From NCBI GenBank assembly GCA_902626575.1, contig CACOFY010000001.1, positions 310,001-374,000 of the forward strand: 64,000 nucleotides of DNA. Reading direction: 5' to 3'. The translations under genes were made by a program, and so were the position numbers. Positions 40,074 through 51,308 of the stretch are shown here, in pieces. Position 1 is the stretch's first letter; each line of letters opens with the position of its first letter. Source of the stretch: an uncultured Pelagibacteraceae bacterium. Its GTDB lineage: Bacteria; Pseudomonadota; Alphaproteobacteria; Pelagibacterales; Pelagibacteraceae. The notes beneath the pieces were generated by a model that saw only the letters and a program-made list of their open reading frames with translations, was not told the DNA's origin and made no database searches.

Positions 40074-40757
40074 ATGTTAATAGAGAAAATACTTGATATA
40101 ATAAGTAAGTTTCATCACTATAAAATCTCGTTGTATGCAAAAAAATTAGGTTGTAATACTCTTATTGATGTTGGGTGTCATAAAGGTGAATTTCTAAGTA
40201 GTTTTTTGAAAATAAAAATATTTAAAAAGTTTTATTGTTTTGAACCTCAAAAAGAAATTTATAAAAACCTAAAAAAAAAATTTAAAAATAACAAAAAGGT
40301 TAGATTATATAACTATTCACTTGGCGAAAACGAGAGTAAGAAAAAAATGTATTTATCAAATTTAACTTCTTTATCTACTATGTCCAAGATTAATCAGAAG
40401 TCTGATTGGTTTAAAATTAAAAATTTAATTGTCGGAGATAAAAATAGAATTAATATGTATCAAATAGTAAATCAAAAAAAAATTGATACAGTTTTTAAAA
40501 ATATTTCTTTAAAAAATAGCTTTCTTAAAATTGATGTTGAGGGATACGAACTTAATGTATTATATGGTGCAAAGAGTAAAATTAAACAAATTCCATTTGT
40601 GATTGTAGAAAAACATACTTTTAATCAGTATTATAATAATTTTAGCTTAGTTAATGATTTCTTGTTAAAAAATAATTTTAAAATAATTAAAAATTTTTAC
40701 TATCCCACATTACATTATAAGGATGTTCTTTATAAAAATAAAAAAAAAGGCGAGTAA
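40074..40757 (+). CDS. FkbM-family methyltransferase
   Basis: A 227 aa SAM-dependent methyltransferase. Motif I is 'TLIDVGCHKGEFLSSFL', then 'FYCFEPQKEIYKNLKKKF', and the FkbM signature 'FLKIDVEGYELNVLYGAKSKI' is followed by 'IPFVIVEKH'. Such enzymes O-methylate sugars or polyketides, often within polysaccharide loci. It is divergent from the TylF-like gene (90 bp of plain AT-rich DNA between), giving a two-methyltransferase pair. It ends in a strong terminator shared with groEL. Confidence 0.85.
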   Translation: MLIEKILDIISKFHHYKISLYAKKLGCNTLIDVGCHKGEFLSSFLKIKIFKKFYCFEPQKEIYKNLKKKFKNNKKVRLYNYSLGENESKKKMYLSNLTSLSTMSKINQKSDWFKIKNLIVGDKNRINMYQIVNQKKIDTVFKNISLKNSFLKIDVEGYELNVLYGAKSKIKQIPFVIVEKHTFNQYYNNFSLVNDFLLKNNFKIIKNFYYPTLHYKDVLYKNKKKGE

Positions 40758-40771
40758 AAACTCGCCTTTTT
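40744..40771. terminator. Bidirectional terminator between fkbM-like gene and groEL
   Basis: AAAAAGGCGAGT-AAAA-ACTCGCCTTTTT is a perfect 12-bp stem with A- and T-runs at the ends, plus a further T-run downstream. It overlaps the stop of the methyltransferase gene and lies 24 bp past the groEL stop, serving both. Confidence 0.92.
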
Positions 40772-40794
40772 GAATTTTTTTTGGGTAAGAATTA

Positions 40795-42760
<1,966 letters not shown>

Positions 42761-42786
42761 AAAAAACTCCTTCAAATATGACAGTC

Positions 42787-42815
42787 ATATAGAGGTAAGC
42801 ATATAATTTTTCAAG
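42787..42815 (-). promoter_or_regulatory. Sigma-32 (RpoH)-like promoter of groESL
   Basis: On the minus strand: CTTGAA, 14-nt spacer, CCTCTATAT, about 27 nt upstream of the groES ATG. The -35 is perfect and the -10 a weaker match to CCCCATnT. No CIRCE element (TTAGCACTC-N9-GAGTGCTAA) is present, so control by RpoH rather than HrcA is indicated. Confidence 0.65.
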
Positions 42816-42883
42816 GTATTCATAAAAATATATGAAGTAAAAAAATCAAAGAAATATAAGTATTTTTAAGCTATATCTCCTAA

Positions 42884-43699
42884 ATGCCAAAAAATTTAGA
42901 TGATTTAGGACTAAAATCAGTAGCGAACAGTTACGATGTCTTTTTTATTGATATTTGGGGAGTACTTCATAACGGAATAAATCTGTATCAAAATTCTGTT
43001 AATGTTTTAAACGAATTAGAAAAATCAAATAAGACTTATATTTTGCTTACAAATGCACCAAGACCAAATAGCACGGTAATTGAATTCTTAAAAAAGATGG
43101 GATTAGATGAAAATAAATGTAGCAAAGTTTATACATCAGGGGAGTCTGCACTTAAACATTTAGAAAAAAATTATAAAGAAAAAAAATTTTTTCATATCGG
43201 ACCCCCAAGAGATTTTGATCTTTTTAAACTGTTTGAAAAAAATAAAACTGATAATTTAGAACAATCCGACTTTATCCTATGTACAGGACTTTTTGAAGAA
43301 TATGAAGAAGACCTAAAATATTATAAAGAATTATTTAAAAGTGTAATTAATAAAATAATGATATGTACAAATCCTGATTTGATTGTAGATAGAGGTAATA
43401 TTAGAGAATATTGTGCAGGCTCAGTAGCAAAAATATTCGAAGATCTTGGAGGAAAAGTTGAATATTTTGGAAAACCTTATCCACCCGTATATCAACAAGC
43501 TGCAGAAATAAAAAATAAAAAAGTATTGTGTATTGGAGATAATCTTAATACGGATATTAAAGGAGCCAATATTCAAAATTTCGACGCTATGCTAATATCT
43601 TCGGGCATACATAAAAAAGAAATAGATAAAAATATTGAAAAAGTTCAATTAAAATACAATGTAAAAATTAATTATTATCAATCACTTTTAAAATGGTAA
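42884..43699 (+). CDS. HAD class IIA hydrolase (TIGR01459-like)
   Basis: A 271 aa NagD-like phosphatase. Motif I is 'VFFIDIWGVLHNG' (D..D replaced by D-I-W, as in this alphaproteobacterial subgroup), 'YILLTNAPRPNSTV' is motif II, 'FGKPYPPVYQQAA' supplies the Lys, and 'LCIGDNLNTDIKGANIQNFDAMLI' is motif IV. It overlaps ribF by 7 nt, the usual partner in alphaproteobacteria, which hints at a role in flavin or sugar-phosphate metabolism, but the substrate is unknown. Confidence 0.85.
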   Translation: MPKNLDDLGLKSVANSYDVFFIDIWGVLHNGINLYQNSVNVLNELEKSNKTYILLTNAPRPNSTVIEFLKKMGLDENKCSKVYTSGESALKHLEKNYKEKKFFHIGPPRDFDLFKLFEKNKTDNLEQSDFILCTGLFEEYEEDLKYYKELFKSVINKIMICTNPDLIVDRGNIREYCAGSVAKIFEDLGGKVEYFGKPYPPVYQQAAEIKNKKVLCIGDNLNTDIKGANIQNFDAMLISSGIHKKEIDKNIEKVQLKYNVKINYYQSLLKW

Positions 43700-44625
43700 G
43701 TAAAATAAAATATTACAAAAATTTTGATGTTCAAAAAAAACACAAAAACTCAATTATATTAATTGGAAATTTTGATGGCGTTCATTTAGGGCATCAAAAA
43801 TTGCTTAAAAAAGCTTTAATATTAAAAAAAAGAAAAAAATATAAAATTGGGGTAGTGACATTTGATCCAATCCCTAAAATGTTTTTTTTCAAAAAAATTA
43901 GAAATTATAGATTATCCAACTTAAATCAAAAGTTAGAAATTTTAAAAAGATTTAAAGTGGATTTTGTTATTAATAAAAAATTCGACCTAAAATTTTCAAA
44001 GATAACATGTAATCGATTTATTGAAAAATTCCTTTACAATAAGTTATCTGCAAAATTAATTTTTGTAAGTAATAATTTTAGATTTGGTCATAAGCGTGAG
44101 GGAGATGTAAAATTATTAAAATTTTTCGAAAAAAAATTTAATTATAGAATAATAAATCCATCACCTTTAAAAAAAAAGAAAAAGATTATATCTTCAACAT
44201 CTATAAGGAAACTTTTAGAAAAAGGACAAATCTCTACTGCCAATAAATACTTAGATAGAAATTGGTCCATTCAGGGAATTGTACAGCTTGGAAGAAGATT
44301 GGGTAAAACTATCGGATTCCCAACTTGCAACATAGATATTGGAAATTATGTAATAGCTAAGCCAGGAGTTTATGCCGTTAAAATCTTAATTAATAAGACA
44401 AAAAAAAAACTGAATGGAATCGCTAACTTGGGTTATAGACCTACATTTAACCAAAATAAAATTCTTCTTGAGGTAAATATTTTTAATTTTAAAAAAAATC
44501 TTTATAATAAAAAACTAACCGTTGAGTTTTTGAAGTTTATAAGGGGTGAAAAAAAATTTAATGGTATAGATGAATTAAAAAAACAGATAAAAAAAGATGT
44601 AAAAATAGCAAAAAAATTAAAATGA
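43693..44625 (+). CDS. ribF: Bifunctional riboflavin kinase/FAD synthetase RibF
   Basis: A 310 aa enzyme making FMN from riboflavin and FAD from FMN. The N-terminal adenylyltransferase domain has 'IILIGNFDGVHLGHQKLL' (HxGH-like), 'GVVTFDPIP' and 'ISSTSIRKLLEKGQISTAN'. The C-terminal kinase domain has 'VQLGRRLGKTIGFPTCNID', 'KPGVYAVKI' and 'NLGYRPTF'. It overlaps the HAD gene and ileS by 7 and 4 nt. Its very Lys-rich composition reflects local A-richness. Confidence 0.94.
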   Translation: MVSKIKYYKNFDVQKKHKNSIILIGNFDGVHLGHQKLLKKALILKKRKKYKIGVVTFDPIPKMFFFKKIRNYRLSNLNQKLEILKRFKVDFVINKKFDLKFSKITCNRFIEKFLYNKLSAKLIFVSNNFRFGHKREGDVKLLKFFEKKFNYRIINPSPLKKKKKIISSTSIRKLLEKGQISTANKYLDRNWSIQGIVQLGRRLGKTIGFPTCNIDIGNYVIAKPGVYAVKILINKTKKKLNGIANLGYRPTFNQNKILLEVNIFNFKKNLYNKKLTVEFLKFIRGEKKFNGIDELKKQIKKDVKIAKKLK

Positions 44626-47348
44626 GCAAAGATCAAATAAATCTTCCAAAAACAGCTTTTTCAATGAAAGCAAATCTTCCATTGAAAGAACCTAAAATCG
44701 TTGAACATTGGAATAAAATCGATCTTTACAATTTATTAAGAGAAAATAATAAAGGTAAAGAAAAGTTTGTTCTTCACGATGGACCTCCTTATGCAAATGG
44801 TAATATTCATATGGGAACAGCCTTTAATAAAATTCTTAAAGATATAATCACAAAATTTCATCAAATGGACGGCAAAGACTCAGTATATGTTCCAGGATGG
44901 GATTGTCATGGTTTGCCGATTGAATGGAAAATAGAAGAACAATATAAAAAAAATAAAAAAAATAAAAATGACGTACCAGTCGTTGAATTTAGAAAAGAAT
45001 GCAGAGAGTTTGCTAATAAATGGATCAAAGTTCATAAAGAACAATTTAAAAGGCTTGGAGTTGTTGGAGATTGGGAAAATTATTATTCTACAATGAGTTA
45101 TGACGCTGAGGCTCAAATAGTAAGAGAATTAGGTAAATTTTTAAAAGAAGGTAGTTTATATAGAGGCTACAAGCCAGTTTTGTGGTCCACAGTAGAAAAA
45201 ACCGCTTTAGCTGATGCAGAAGTTGAATATATGGATCACACATCTGATACAATTTATGTTTCGTTTCCTATTCAAAAATCAAAATTAAAAAATCTTTTAG
45301 GTGCTGAAGTAATTATCTGGACAACTACACCATGGACGATACCAGCAAATAAAGCTTTAGCTTACAACAAATCTTTAAAATATGTTGTAATACAGATTAA
45401 TGACAAAGGCAATTTTAACAATAGAAAAATTATAGTTGCAAAAGATCTTTTAAAAAGTGTAGTTGAGGATTGTAAAATTAACGAATACAAAATTATAAGT
45501 GAAATAAATGGATCCGATTTTGATGGAGTATTTTGCTCCCATCCATTTAAGAATTTAGGTTACAATTATGATATACCAATGCTTGAGGCAAGGTTTGTTA
45601 CGACAGAACAAGGCTCAGGAATAGTACATTGCGCTCCAAGCCATGGTCCAGATGATTTTAATTTATGTTTAAATAATAATATTAAAGCTGTCGAAACAGT
45701 TGATGATGACGGAAAATATACAAAACATGTTTTAAATTTTGAGGGCATTCATATTTTTAAAGCAAACCCAATTGTTATTGAAAAGCTTAAAAATGAAAAA
45801 AATTTATTAGCGAATGGAAAACTAAACCACTCATATCCTCATTCGTGGAGATCTAAAGCTCCATTAGTTCATAGAGCTACACCTCAATGGTTTATTTCTA
45901 TGGAAAGCCATAAGTTAAGAGATAAAGCTTTAAAAGCTATTGATGATACAGAATTTTATCCTGCAAAAGGAAAAGAAAGATTGAGATCAATGATCGAAAC
46001 AAGACCAGATTGGTGTGTTTCTAGACAAAGAGTTTGGGGCGTACCATTGCCTATATTTATTTCTAAATCTGACGGCAAGGTTTTAACAGATGAAGATGTG
46101 TTTGAAAATATTGCGTCTATTTACGAAAAAGAGGGATCAGATTGCTGGTTTTCAGATGACCCTCAAAAGTTTTTAGGAGATAAATATAAAGCTGAAGATT
46201 TTGTTAAACTCAAAGATATTGTTGAGGTTTGGTTTGATAGTGGATCCACACATTCATTTGTTCTTGAAAAAAGAGAAGATTTAAAATGGCCTGCATCTAT
46301 GTACCTAGAAGGATCGGATCAACATAGGGGATGGTTTCACTCCTCATTATTAGAATCTTGTGGAACTAGAGGTAGAGCTCCATTTGAGAGTATCTTATCT
46401 CACGGATTTGTGATGGATGGTAAGGGTTTGAAAATGTCAAAGTCTTTAGGGAATCAGATCTTTCCTGAGGATATTTTAAAAAAATATGGAGCTGATATTC
46501 TTAGGATTTGGGTGACTGCATCCGATTACTCTGAAGATTTAAGAATAGATTACTCAATTTTAGAGCAACATGCTGAAGCATATAGAAAGATAAGAAATAC
46601 ATTTAGATACTTAATGGGAAATATAAATGACAATTATTCAGAGCAAGAATACGCCAATATTGACATTAGCAAACTTCCAGAACTCGAAAAATTAATGTTA
46701 CACAAATTGTATGTATTGAATGATAAATTTAAAGCAAATTTTAGAGAGTACAACTTTCATGTTTTATACAAAGAATTATTAAACTTCTGCACTGTAGATC
46801 TTTCTTCATTTTATTTTGACATCAGAAAAGATACTTTATATTGCGATAAAAAAAATTCAGATAAGAGACAAAGTTGTATTTTAATATTAAATACAATATT
46901 GGACGCCTTGCTAAAATGGTTTGCACCAATTTTATCTTTTACAACAGAGGAAATTTTTAGTCTTTTAAACAAAGATGAAAAAAACAGCATTCATTTAAAA
47001 AAATTTCCAGAATTTCCAAAATCCTGGAAAGATGATGAACTTAACAGCAACTGGAATCAAATAAATAAAATAAGAGATATAGCAAATATCAGTATTGAGG
47101 AAAAAAGAGCAGCCAAAAAAATAGGATCTAGCTTAGAAACGTCAATTGATATCAGATTGACCAAGGATCTATATGACCTTGCAAAAAAATATGATTTTTC
47201 AGAAATATGTATAACTTCAATTGCAAATACTATTTTGGATGAAAATGCAAAAGATAACATAGAAGTAAAAACCTCAAAAGCAAAAGGAAAAAAGTGTCCT
47301 GTTTGTTGGAAAATTACTGAAACTGAATGCGAAAGGCATCCAACATAA
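44622..47348 (+). CDS. ileS: Isoleucyl-tRNA synthetase IleS
   Basis: A 908 aa class I synthetase. The HIGH motif is 'GPPYANGNIHMGTAFNKIL'; the editing CP1 domain lies at about 200-400 ('IIWTTTPWTIPANKALAY', 'GSGIVHCAPSHGPDDF'). 'WFDSGSTHSFVLEKREDL' and 'EGSDQHRGWFHSSLL' precede the KMSKS loop 'GLKMSKSLGNQI'. The anticodon-binding domain occupies about 670-860. The C-terminal zinc knuckle 'KCPVCWKITETECERHP' appears shortened. It is co-transcribed with ribF and lspA (7 nt gap). Confidence 0.96.
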   Translation: MSKDQINLPKTAFSMKANLPLKEPKIVEHWNKIDLYNLLRENNKGKEKFVLHDGPPYANGNIHMGTAFNKILKDIITKFHQMDGKDSVYVPGWDCHGLPIEWKIEEQYKKNKKNKNDVPVVEFRKECREFANKWIKVHKEQFKRLGVVGDWENYYSTMSYDAEAQIVRELGKFLKEGSLYRGYKPVLWSTVEKTALADAEVEYMDHTSDTIYVSFPIQKSKLKNLLGAEVIIWTTTPWTIPANKALAYNKSLKYVVIQINDKGNFNNRKIIVAKDLLKSVVEDCKINEYKIISEINGSDFDGVFCSHPFKNLGYNYDIPMLEARFVTTEQGSGIVHCAPSHGPDDFNLCLNNNIKAVETVDDDGKYTKHVLNFEGIHIFKANPIVIEKLKNEKNLLANGKLNHSYPHSWRSKAPLVHRATPQWFISMESHKLRDKALKAIDDTEFYPAKGKERLRSMIETRPDWCVSRQRVWGVPLPIFISKSDGKVLTDEDVFENIASIYEKEGSDCWFSDDPQKFLGDKYKAEDFVKLKDIVEVWFDSGSTHSFVLEKREDLKWPASMYLEGSDQHRGWFHSSLLESCGTRGRAPFESILSHGFVMDGKGLKMSKSLGNQIFPEDILKKYGADILRIWVTASDYSEDLRIDYSILEQHAEAYRKIRNTFRYLMGNINDNYSEQEYANIDISKLPELEKLMLHKLYVLNDKFKANFREYNFHVLYKELLNFCTVDLSSFYFDIRKDTLYCDKKNSDKRQSCILILNTILDALLKWFAPILSFTTEEIFSLLNKDEKNSIHLKKFPEFPKSWKDDELNSNWNQINKIRDIANISIEEKRAAKKIGSSLETSIDIRLTKDLYDLAKKYDFSEICITSIANTILDENAKDNIEVKTSKAKGKKCPVCWKITETECERHPT

Positions 47349-47355
47349 AAATTAA

Positions 47356-47850
47356 ATGATAAATTTTATAAATAAGAAAATTATTTTTTATTTTTTAATT
47401 ACATTATTAATTTTTACTTTAGATAGAATTTCAAAGATTTATGTGATAAATATTGCCGAAACTTATGGCGAAGTAGATATTTATCTAAATCAATTTATAA
47501 ATATTATTTTAGTTTGGAATACAGGAATAGGGTTTGGATTATTGTCATTTGAAAAACAATTTATTTATAATTTAATAACATTAATAATTGTATTAATTAA
47601 TTTTGTAATTTTATACCTTGGTGTAAAGTCAAGTGATTTTAAAGGACTTATATTTTTTGTCATTTTAGGCGGATCACTTGGCAACCTATTCGACAGACTT
47701 TATTATTCCGCAGTTCCAGATTTTATTGATTTAAATTACAATGATTTTCATTGGTTTATATTTAATATAGCAGATGTTTTTATTACGTTAGGTGTAGTGT
47801 GCCTTATTTTTGTTGAATTATTTTTAAATAACTTAAGATATAAAAATTAA
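47356..47850 (+). CDS. lspA: Lipoprotein signal peptidase LspA
   Basis: A 164 aa inner-membrane aspartyl peptidase that removes signal peptides from prolipoproteins. Four TM segments are visible (about 10-27, 60-85, 92-112, 133-157). Catalytic Asp residues fall in 'GGSLGNLFDRLYYSAVPDFIDL' and 'FNIADVFITLGV'; 'NTGIGFGLLS' is the N-terminal conserved turn. It is followed with no gap by a lipoprotein gene that is a natural substrate. Confidence 0.93.
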   Translation: MINFINKKIIFYFLITLLIFTLDRISKIYVINIAETYGEVDIYLNQFINIILVWNTGIGFGLLSFEKQFIYNLITLIIVLINFVILYLGVKSSDFKGLIFFVILGGSLGNLFDRLYYSAVPDFIDLNYNDFHWFIFNIADVFITLGVVCLIFVELFLNNLRYKN

Positions 47851-48159
47851 ATGAAAAATTTTTTTCTGTATATTCTATGTTTATTATTTCTGTATTCTTG
47901 TCAAAGTGTTAAAGACGGACTTACGGGTAAAAAAAGAGAGAAAAGTGACGAATTTTTAGTAATCAAGAAAAACCCATTAGAAATCCCACCAGACTTTAAT
48001 GATCTTCCAGTTCCACAATCAGAAAAGATTGAAGATCAATCCGAAGTAATTGATGAGGATATAGAAAATTTAATAAAATCTATTGATACTAATAATACAC
48101 TAGATTCAAGTGATAGGTCTGCTGAGGAATTTGTTATTAAAGAAATAAATAAAAATTAA
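47851..48159 (+). CDS. DUF3035-family lipoprotein
   Basis: 102 aa with lipoprotein signal 'FFLYILCLLFLYSCQSVKDGL' (C17). The mature part has 'KSDEFLVIKKNPLEIPPDFNDLPVP', the defining DUF3035 block ('DEF.V....PL..PPDF..LP.P'), then an acidic, disordered tail. In alphaproteobacteria this family sits after lspA; some members associate with the outer-membrane assembly (BAM) complex, so an envelope role is plausible but not shown here. Its stop overlaps the pgi start by one base. Confidence 0.8.
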   Translation: MKNFFLYILCLLFLYSCQSVKDGLTGKKREKSDEFLVIKKNPLEIPPDFNDLPVPQSEKIEDQSEVIDEDIENLIKSIDTNNTLDSSDRSAEEFVIKEINKN

Positions 48160-49274
48160 TGTTTAAATACATTGTAGATTATAAAAATTTTTTGCATCTC
48201 AAAAAAAATAAAAATCTTGAGATAAAATTATTAAAAAAACTTAACTTTAACTTACATAAAAAAATTATACAAAGCTTCTCTGAAAAATACGAGTATGCAT
48301 TTAAAAATATTAATTTAAAAAAATATAAATATTTTAAAAATATTAATATAATAGGTATGGGTGGTTCATCTCTTGGTATAAAAGCAATATATAGTTTTTT
48401 TGGCCCAAAAATTAAAAAAAAATTTACCTTTATTGATAATATAAATTTAAAAAAAAATTATAATAAAAATCTCAAAGTACTAAATTTAGTTATTTCAAAA
48501 TCAGGTAATACTCTTGAGACAATTTCTAATTTCAAATGTTTAAAAAATAAAAAAAATAACTTATTTATTTGTGAAAATACCAATAACCAAATTAGAAACT
48601 TAGCAAAAAAACTTAAAAGCGAAATAATCGATCATAGAAATTATATAGGAGGGAGATATTCAGTACTCTCAGAAGTGGGGATGCTTCCTGCATCACTCAT
48701 GGGATTGAGTCCAAAAAAATTTAAAAGATTTGATTATTTAGTTAAAGATAAAAGATTTGTTAATACTTTGATTAGCAATGTAAGCTCAACTGTTTCCTTA
48801 ATTAAAAAAAAAAAATTTAACTCAATTATCTTAAACTTTGATGAAAACTCAGAAGATTTATTTAAATGGTACCAACAATTAATTGCCGAAAGCTTGGGAA
48901 AAAAATCAAATGGACTTTTACCAGTCATCTCTAATTTACCAAGAGACAATCATAGTATGATGCAATTATACTTGGATGGACCGAGAAATAATTTTTATAC
49001 ATTTTTTGATGTGCTTGATAGTCCAAAAAATAGTTATCTAGCTAAAATAAAATTAGCTCAAAAAAAGGCTACGAAAATTGTATTTAAAAAAAAAAAATTA
49101 CCATTTAGATGTCTTAATTTACGCGATCGATCCGAGAGTTCTTTGGGAGAAATATTTACTTTTTTTATGCTAGAAACAATTTTGATAGGAGAGGCTTTGA
49201 ATCTAAATCCTTTTGATCAGCCAGCAGTTGAACAAATTAAGATTGAGACTAAAAAGATAATTAAATATCTATAA
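48159..49274 (+). CDS. pgi: Glucose-6-phosphate isomerase, short form
   Basis: Interconverts glucose-6-P and fructose-6-P. Two SIS subdomains are seen: 'NIIGMGGSSLGIKAIYSFFG', 'LVISKSGNTLETISNFKC', 'IGGRYSVLSEVGMLPASL', 'YQQLIAESLGKKSNGLLPV', 'QLYLDGPRNNFYTFF'. At 371 aa it is shorter than usual Pgi (about 430-550), with trimmed loops and C-terminus. The catalytic Glu/His candidates ('AESLGKK', 'PRDNHSMMQ') are retained. It overlaps rsmD by 6 nt, tail to tail. Confidence 0.88.
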   Translation: MFKYIVDYKNFLHLKKNKNLEIKLLKKLNFNLHKKIIQSFSEKYEYAFKNINLKKYKYFKNINIIGMGGSSLGIKAIYSFFGPKIKKKFTFIDNINLKKNYNKNLKVLNLVISKSGNTLETISNFKCLKNKKNNLFICENTNNQIRNLAKKLKSEIIDHRNYIGGRYSVLSEVGMLPASLMGLSPKKFKRFDYLVKDKRFVNTLISNVSSTVSLIKKKKFNSIILNFDENSEDLFKWYQQLIAESLGKKSNGLLPVISNLPRDNHSMMQLYLDGPRNNFYTFFDVLDSPKNSYLAKIKLAQKKATKIVFKKKKLPFRCLNLRDRSESSLGEIFTFFMLETILIGEALNLNPFDQPAVEQIKIETKKIIKYL

Positions 49275-49829
49275 TTTAATAAAAAATATCCTAGAGATCC
49301 CGTATATTTTTTCTAACAAAATTTCATGTTTAATATCAATAATATCTTTTTGTTTTTTATTCCTATGCAATATAATAAGTCCATCTTTTTTTAAAATATT
49401 TGACTCACTAATTAAGGATAAAAGCAAATTTATTTTTTGTTCTTTGTATGGAGGATCTAAAAAAATCAAATTGAAAGTAATATCAAATTCTTTTTTACCT
49501 AGTTTGTTGAATATATTTTCTGTTTTTATTTCAATATTTTTTATTTCATTAAGTGAATTAATGTTTTTTTTTAAAATTGCTAAAACTGGTTTATAATTTT
49601 CACAAAATACTACTTTCCTTGCTCCTCTAGAAATGCATTCTAATCCAAAAGATCCTGTTCCAGAAAAAAGATCTAAAACATATGCATCGTTTAGATCTAT
49701 TTTAATATTATTGGAATGGGTTAGTAAGTTAAATATCGACTCTTTGACAATGTCCCTTAAAGGTCGTGTAGAAATATCAATTGGTTGATGTAATTTTTTT
49801 CCTTTGTATTTTCCAGATATTATTCTCAT
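49269..49829 (-). CDS. rsmD: 16S rRNA (guanine966-N2)-methyltransferase RsmD
   Basis: A 186 aa SAM-dependent enzyme that methylates G966 of 16S rRNA. 'MRIISGKYKGKKLHQP', 'TRPLRDIVKESIFNLL', SAM motif 'VLDLFSGTGSFGLECISRGA' and catalytic 'LIFLDPPYKEQ' are all diagnostic. Its ATG overlaps the purD stop by 4 nt. Confidence 0.95.
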   Translation of the reverse strand: MRIISGKYKGKKLHQPIDISTRPLRDIVKESIFNLLTHSNNIKIDLNDAYVLDLFSGTGSFGLECISRGARKVVFCENYKPVLAILKKNINSLNEIKNIEIKTENIFNKLGKKEFDITFNLIFLDPPYKEQKINLLLSLISESNILKKDGLIILHRNKKQKDIIDIKHEILLEKIYGISRIFFIKL

Positions 49830-51091
49830 TTATTAATTACGTTGTACCCAATATCTTTTCTATAAAAACCATTTACCCAATTAATCTTATCAAGAATTTC
49901 TAAAGCTTTTTTTCTGCTATTTTCAAATGTGTTTGAAGTAACAACTATATTTAATACTCTTCCACCGTAAGAATATAAATCTTTATCAATATATTTGGTT
50001 CCTGCATGAATTAAGTATTGGCCATCTTGAAGATTTAAATTATCTGTATTTTTTATAATTACTTTTTTTTTGTATTCTCCTGGATAACCATCTGAACATA
50101 AGACGATACACAAACTTTTTTTGTATAACCATTCAATTTTTTGCGAACTTAAACTTTGATTACAGCAGGACAAAATAATTTCTCCTAAGTCTGATTTAAG
50201 TAAGGGTAAAATAGTTTGACACTCTGGATCTCCCATTCTTACATTAAACTCTATTAAATAAGGTTCATTGTTTGAGATCATCAACCCGACATATAAAAAA
50301 CCTACATACTCTGTATTAAGTTTTTTTAAACCCGCTAAAGTTGGTTCGATAATTTTTTTATTTATTTTAGCTTCTAAATTTTTGTTGTTTAGCCTTGATG
50401 GAGAATAAGATCCCATCCCACCAGTATTCGGTCCCGTATCTCCTTCCCCGACTCTTTTGTGATCTTGGGCAGTTTGAAATGATTTATATTCTTTACCATC
50501 AGATATAATAAAATAACTCATTTCCTCACCATTTAAAAATTCTTCTACTAAAACACAACTAGCTTTACCAAACTTTCCATCAAATATTTCACTCACTGCA
50601 TCTTTAGCCTCGTCATTTGATTTACAAATATAAACACCTTTTCCAGAAGCAAGACCATCCGCTTTAATAACTATTGGATATGTTGAGTTATCCAAATATT
50701 TAATAGCCTCATCTTTGTTTTTAAATATTTCAAATTTGGAAGTTGGGATATTATATTTTTTACAAAGTTTTTTTGTGAAAATTTTTGATCCCTCGAGCTG
50801 AGATGCAGTCTTGTTTGGTCCAAATATTTTAATATTTGTATTTTTAAAAAAATCCACAATTCCATTTACTAGCTGTTTTTCTGGACCAACTATTAATAGG
50901 GTTATATTTTTCTCTAAAGCTTTTTTTTTTATTTCCTTAAAATTATCAATGTCGATTTCTATATTTTTAGCTATTAAACTTGTTCCAGCATTTCCTGGAA
51001 AACAGTATATATTTTTAACTAAACTTGAGTCTTTAATTTTAAGACATAAAGCATGTTCACGACCACCACTTCCAATAATTCCAACATTCAT
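49826..51091 (-). CDS. purD: Phosphoribosylamine-glycine ligase PurD
   Basis: ATP-grasp enzyme making GAR in purine synthesis. The 421 aa protein has 'MNVGIIGSGGREHALCLKI', 'YPIVIKADGLASGKGVYIC', 'VGEGDTGPNTGGMGSYSP', 'EFNVRMGDPECQTILPLL' and 'GRVLNIVVTSNTFENSRKKA'. Full length and canonical. It diverges from the DUF2093 gene over 24 bp. Confidence 0.97.
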   Translation of the reverse strand: MNVGIIGSGGREHALCLKIKDSSLVKNIYCFPGNAGTSLIAKNIEIDIDNFKEIKKKALEKNITLLIVGPEKQLVNGIVDFFKNTNIKIFGPNKTASQLEGSKIFTKKLCKKYNIPTSKFEIFKNKDEAIKYLDNSTYPIVIKADGLASGKGVYICKSNDEAKDAVSEIFDGKFGKASCVLVEEFLNGEEMSYFIISDGKEYKSFQTAQDHKRVGEGDTGPNTGGMGSYSPSRLNNKNLEAKINKKIIEPTLAGLKKLNTEYVGFLYVGLMISNNEPYLIEFNVRMGDPECQTILPLLKSDLGEIILSCCNQSLSSQKIEWLYKKSLCIVLCSDGYPGEYKKKVIIKNTDNLNLQDGQYLIHAGTKYIDKDLYSYGGRVLNIVVTSNTFENSRKKALEILDKINWVNGFYRKDIGYNVINK

Positions 51092-51115
51092 ATATATAAT
51101 TTATATAACTAAAAC

Positions 51116-51304
51116 ATGAAAAATAAATTAGCTAAATTAAGATATTTACCAAATAATTTTGAAATTATTGAGCCTGGCGATCATGTGATTTGTGCAATTT
51201 CAAATAAAAAAATACCTTTAGAAAATCTTAATTATTGGAACGTTAAAGATCAGGAAGCCTATTATTCTTACAAAGAAGTTTCAAAAAAAAAAGAGAATCA
51301 ATAA
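51116..51304 (+). CDS. DUF2093 family protein
   Basis: 62 aa. 'AKLRYLPNNFEIIEPGDHVICAISNKKIPLENLNYWNVKDQEAYYSYKE' matches the alphaproteobacterial DUF2093 family ('CAVTGxxIPLxxLxYWSVxxQEAY'), which commonly neighbours lpxK/waaA as here. It is a small cytoplasmic protein of unknown function; only one Cys is present, so zinc binding is unlikely in this copy. It converges on the lpxL-like gene with 4 bp between. Confidence 0.85.
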   Translation: MKNKLAKLRYLPNNFEIIEPGDHVICAISNKKIPLENLNYWNVKDQEAYYSYKEVSKKKENQ

Positions 51305-51308
51305 TTCA

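Noticed and set aside
42776-42883. CIRCE/HrcA operator before groES
   Set aside because: No TTAGCACTC-N9-GAGTGCTAA-like inverted repeat is present; an RpoH-like promoter fits better.
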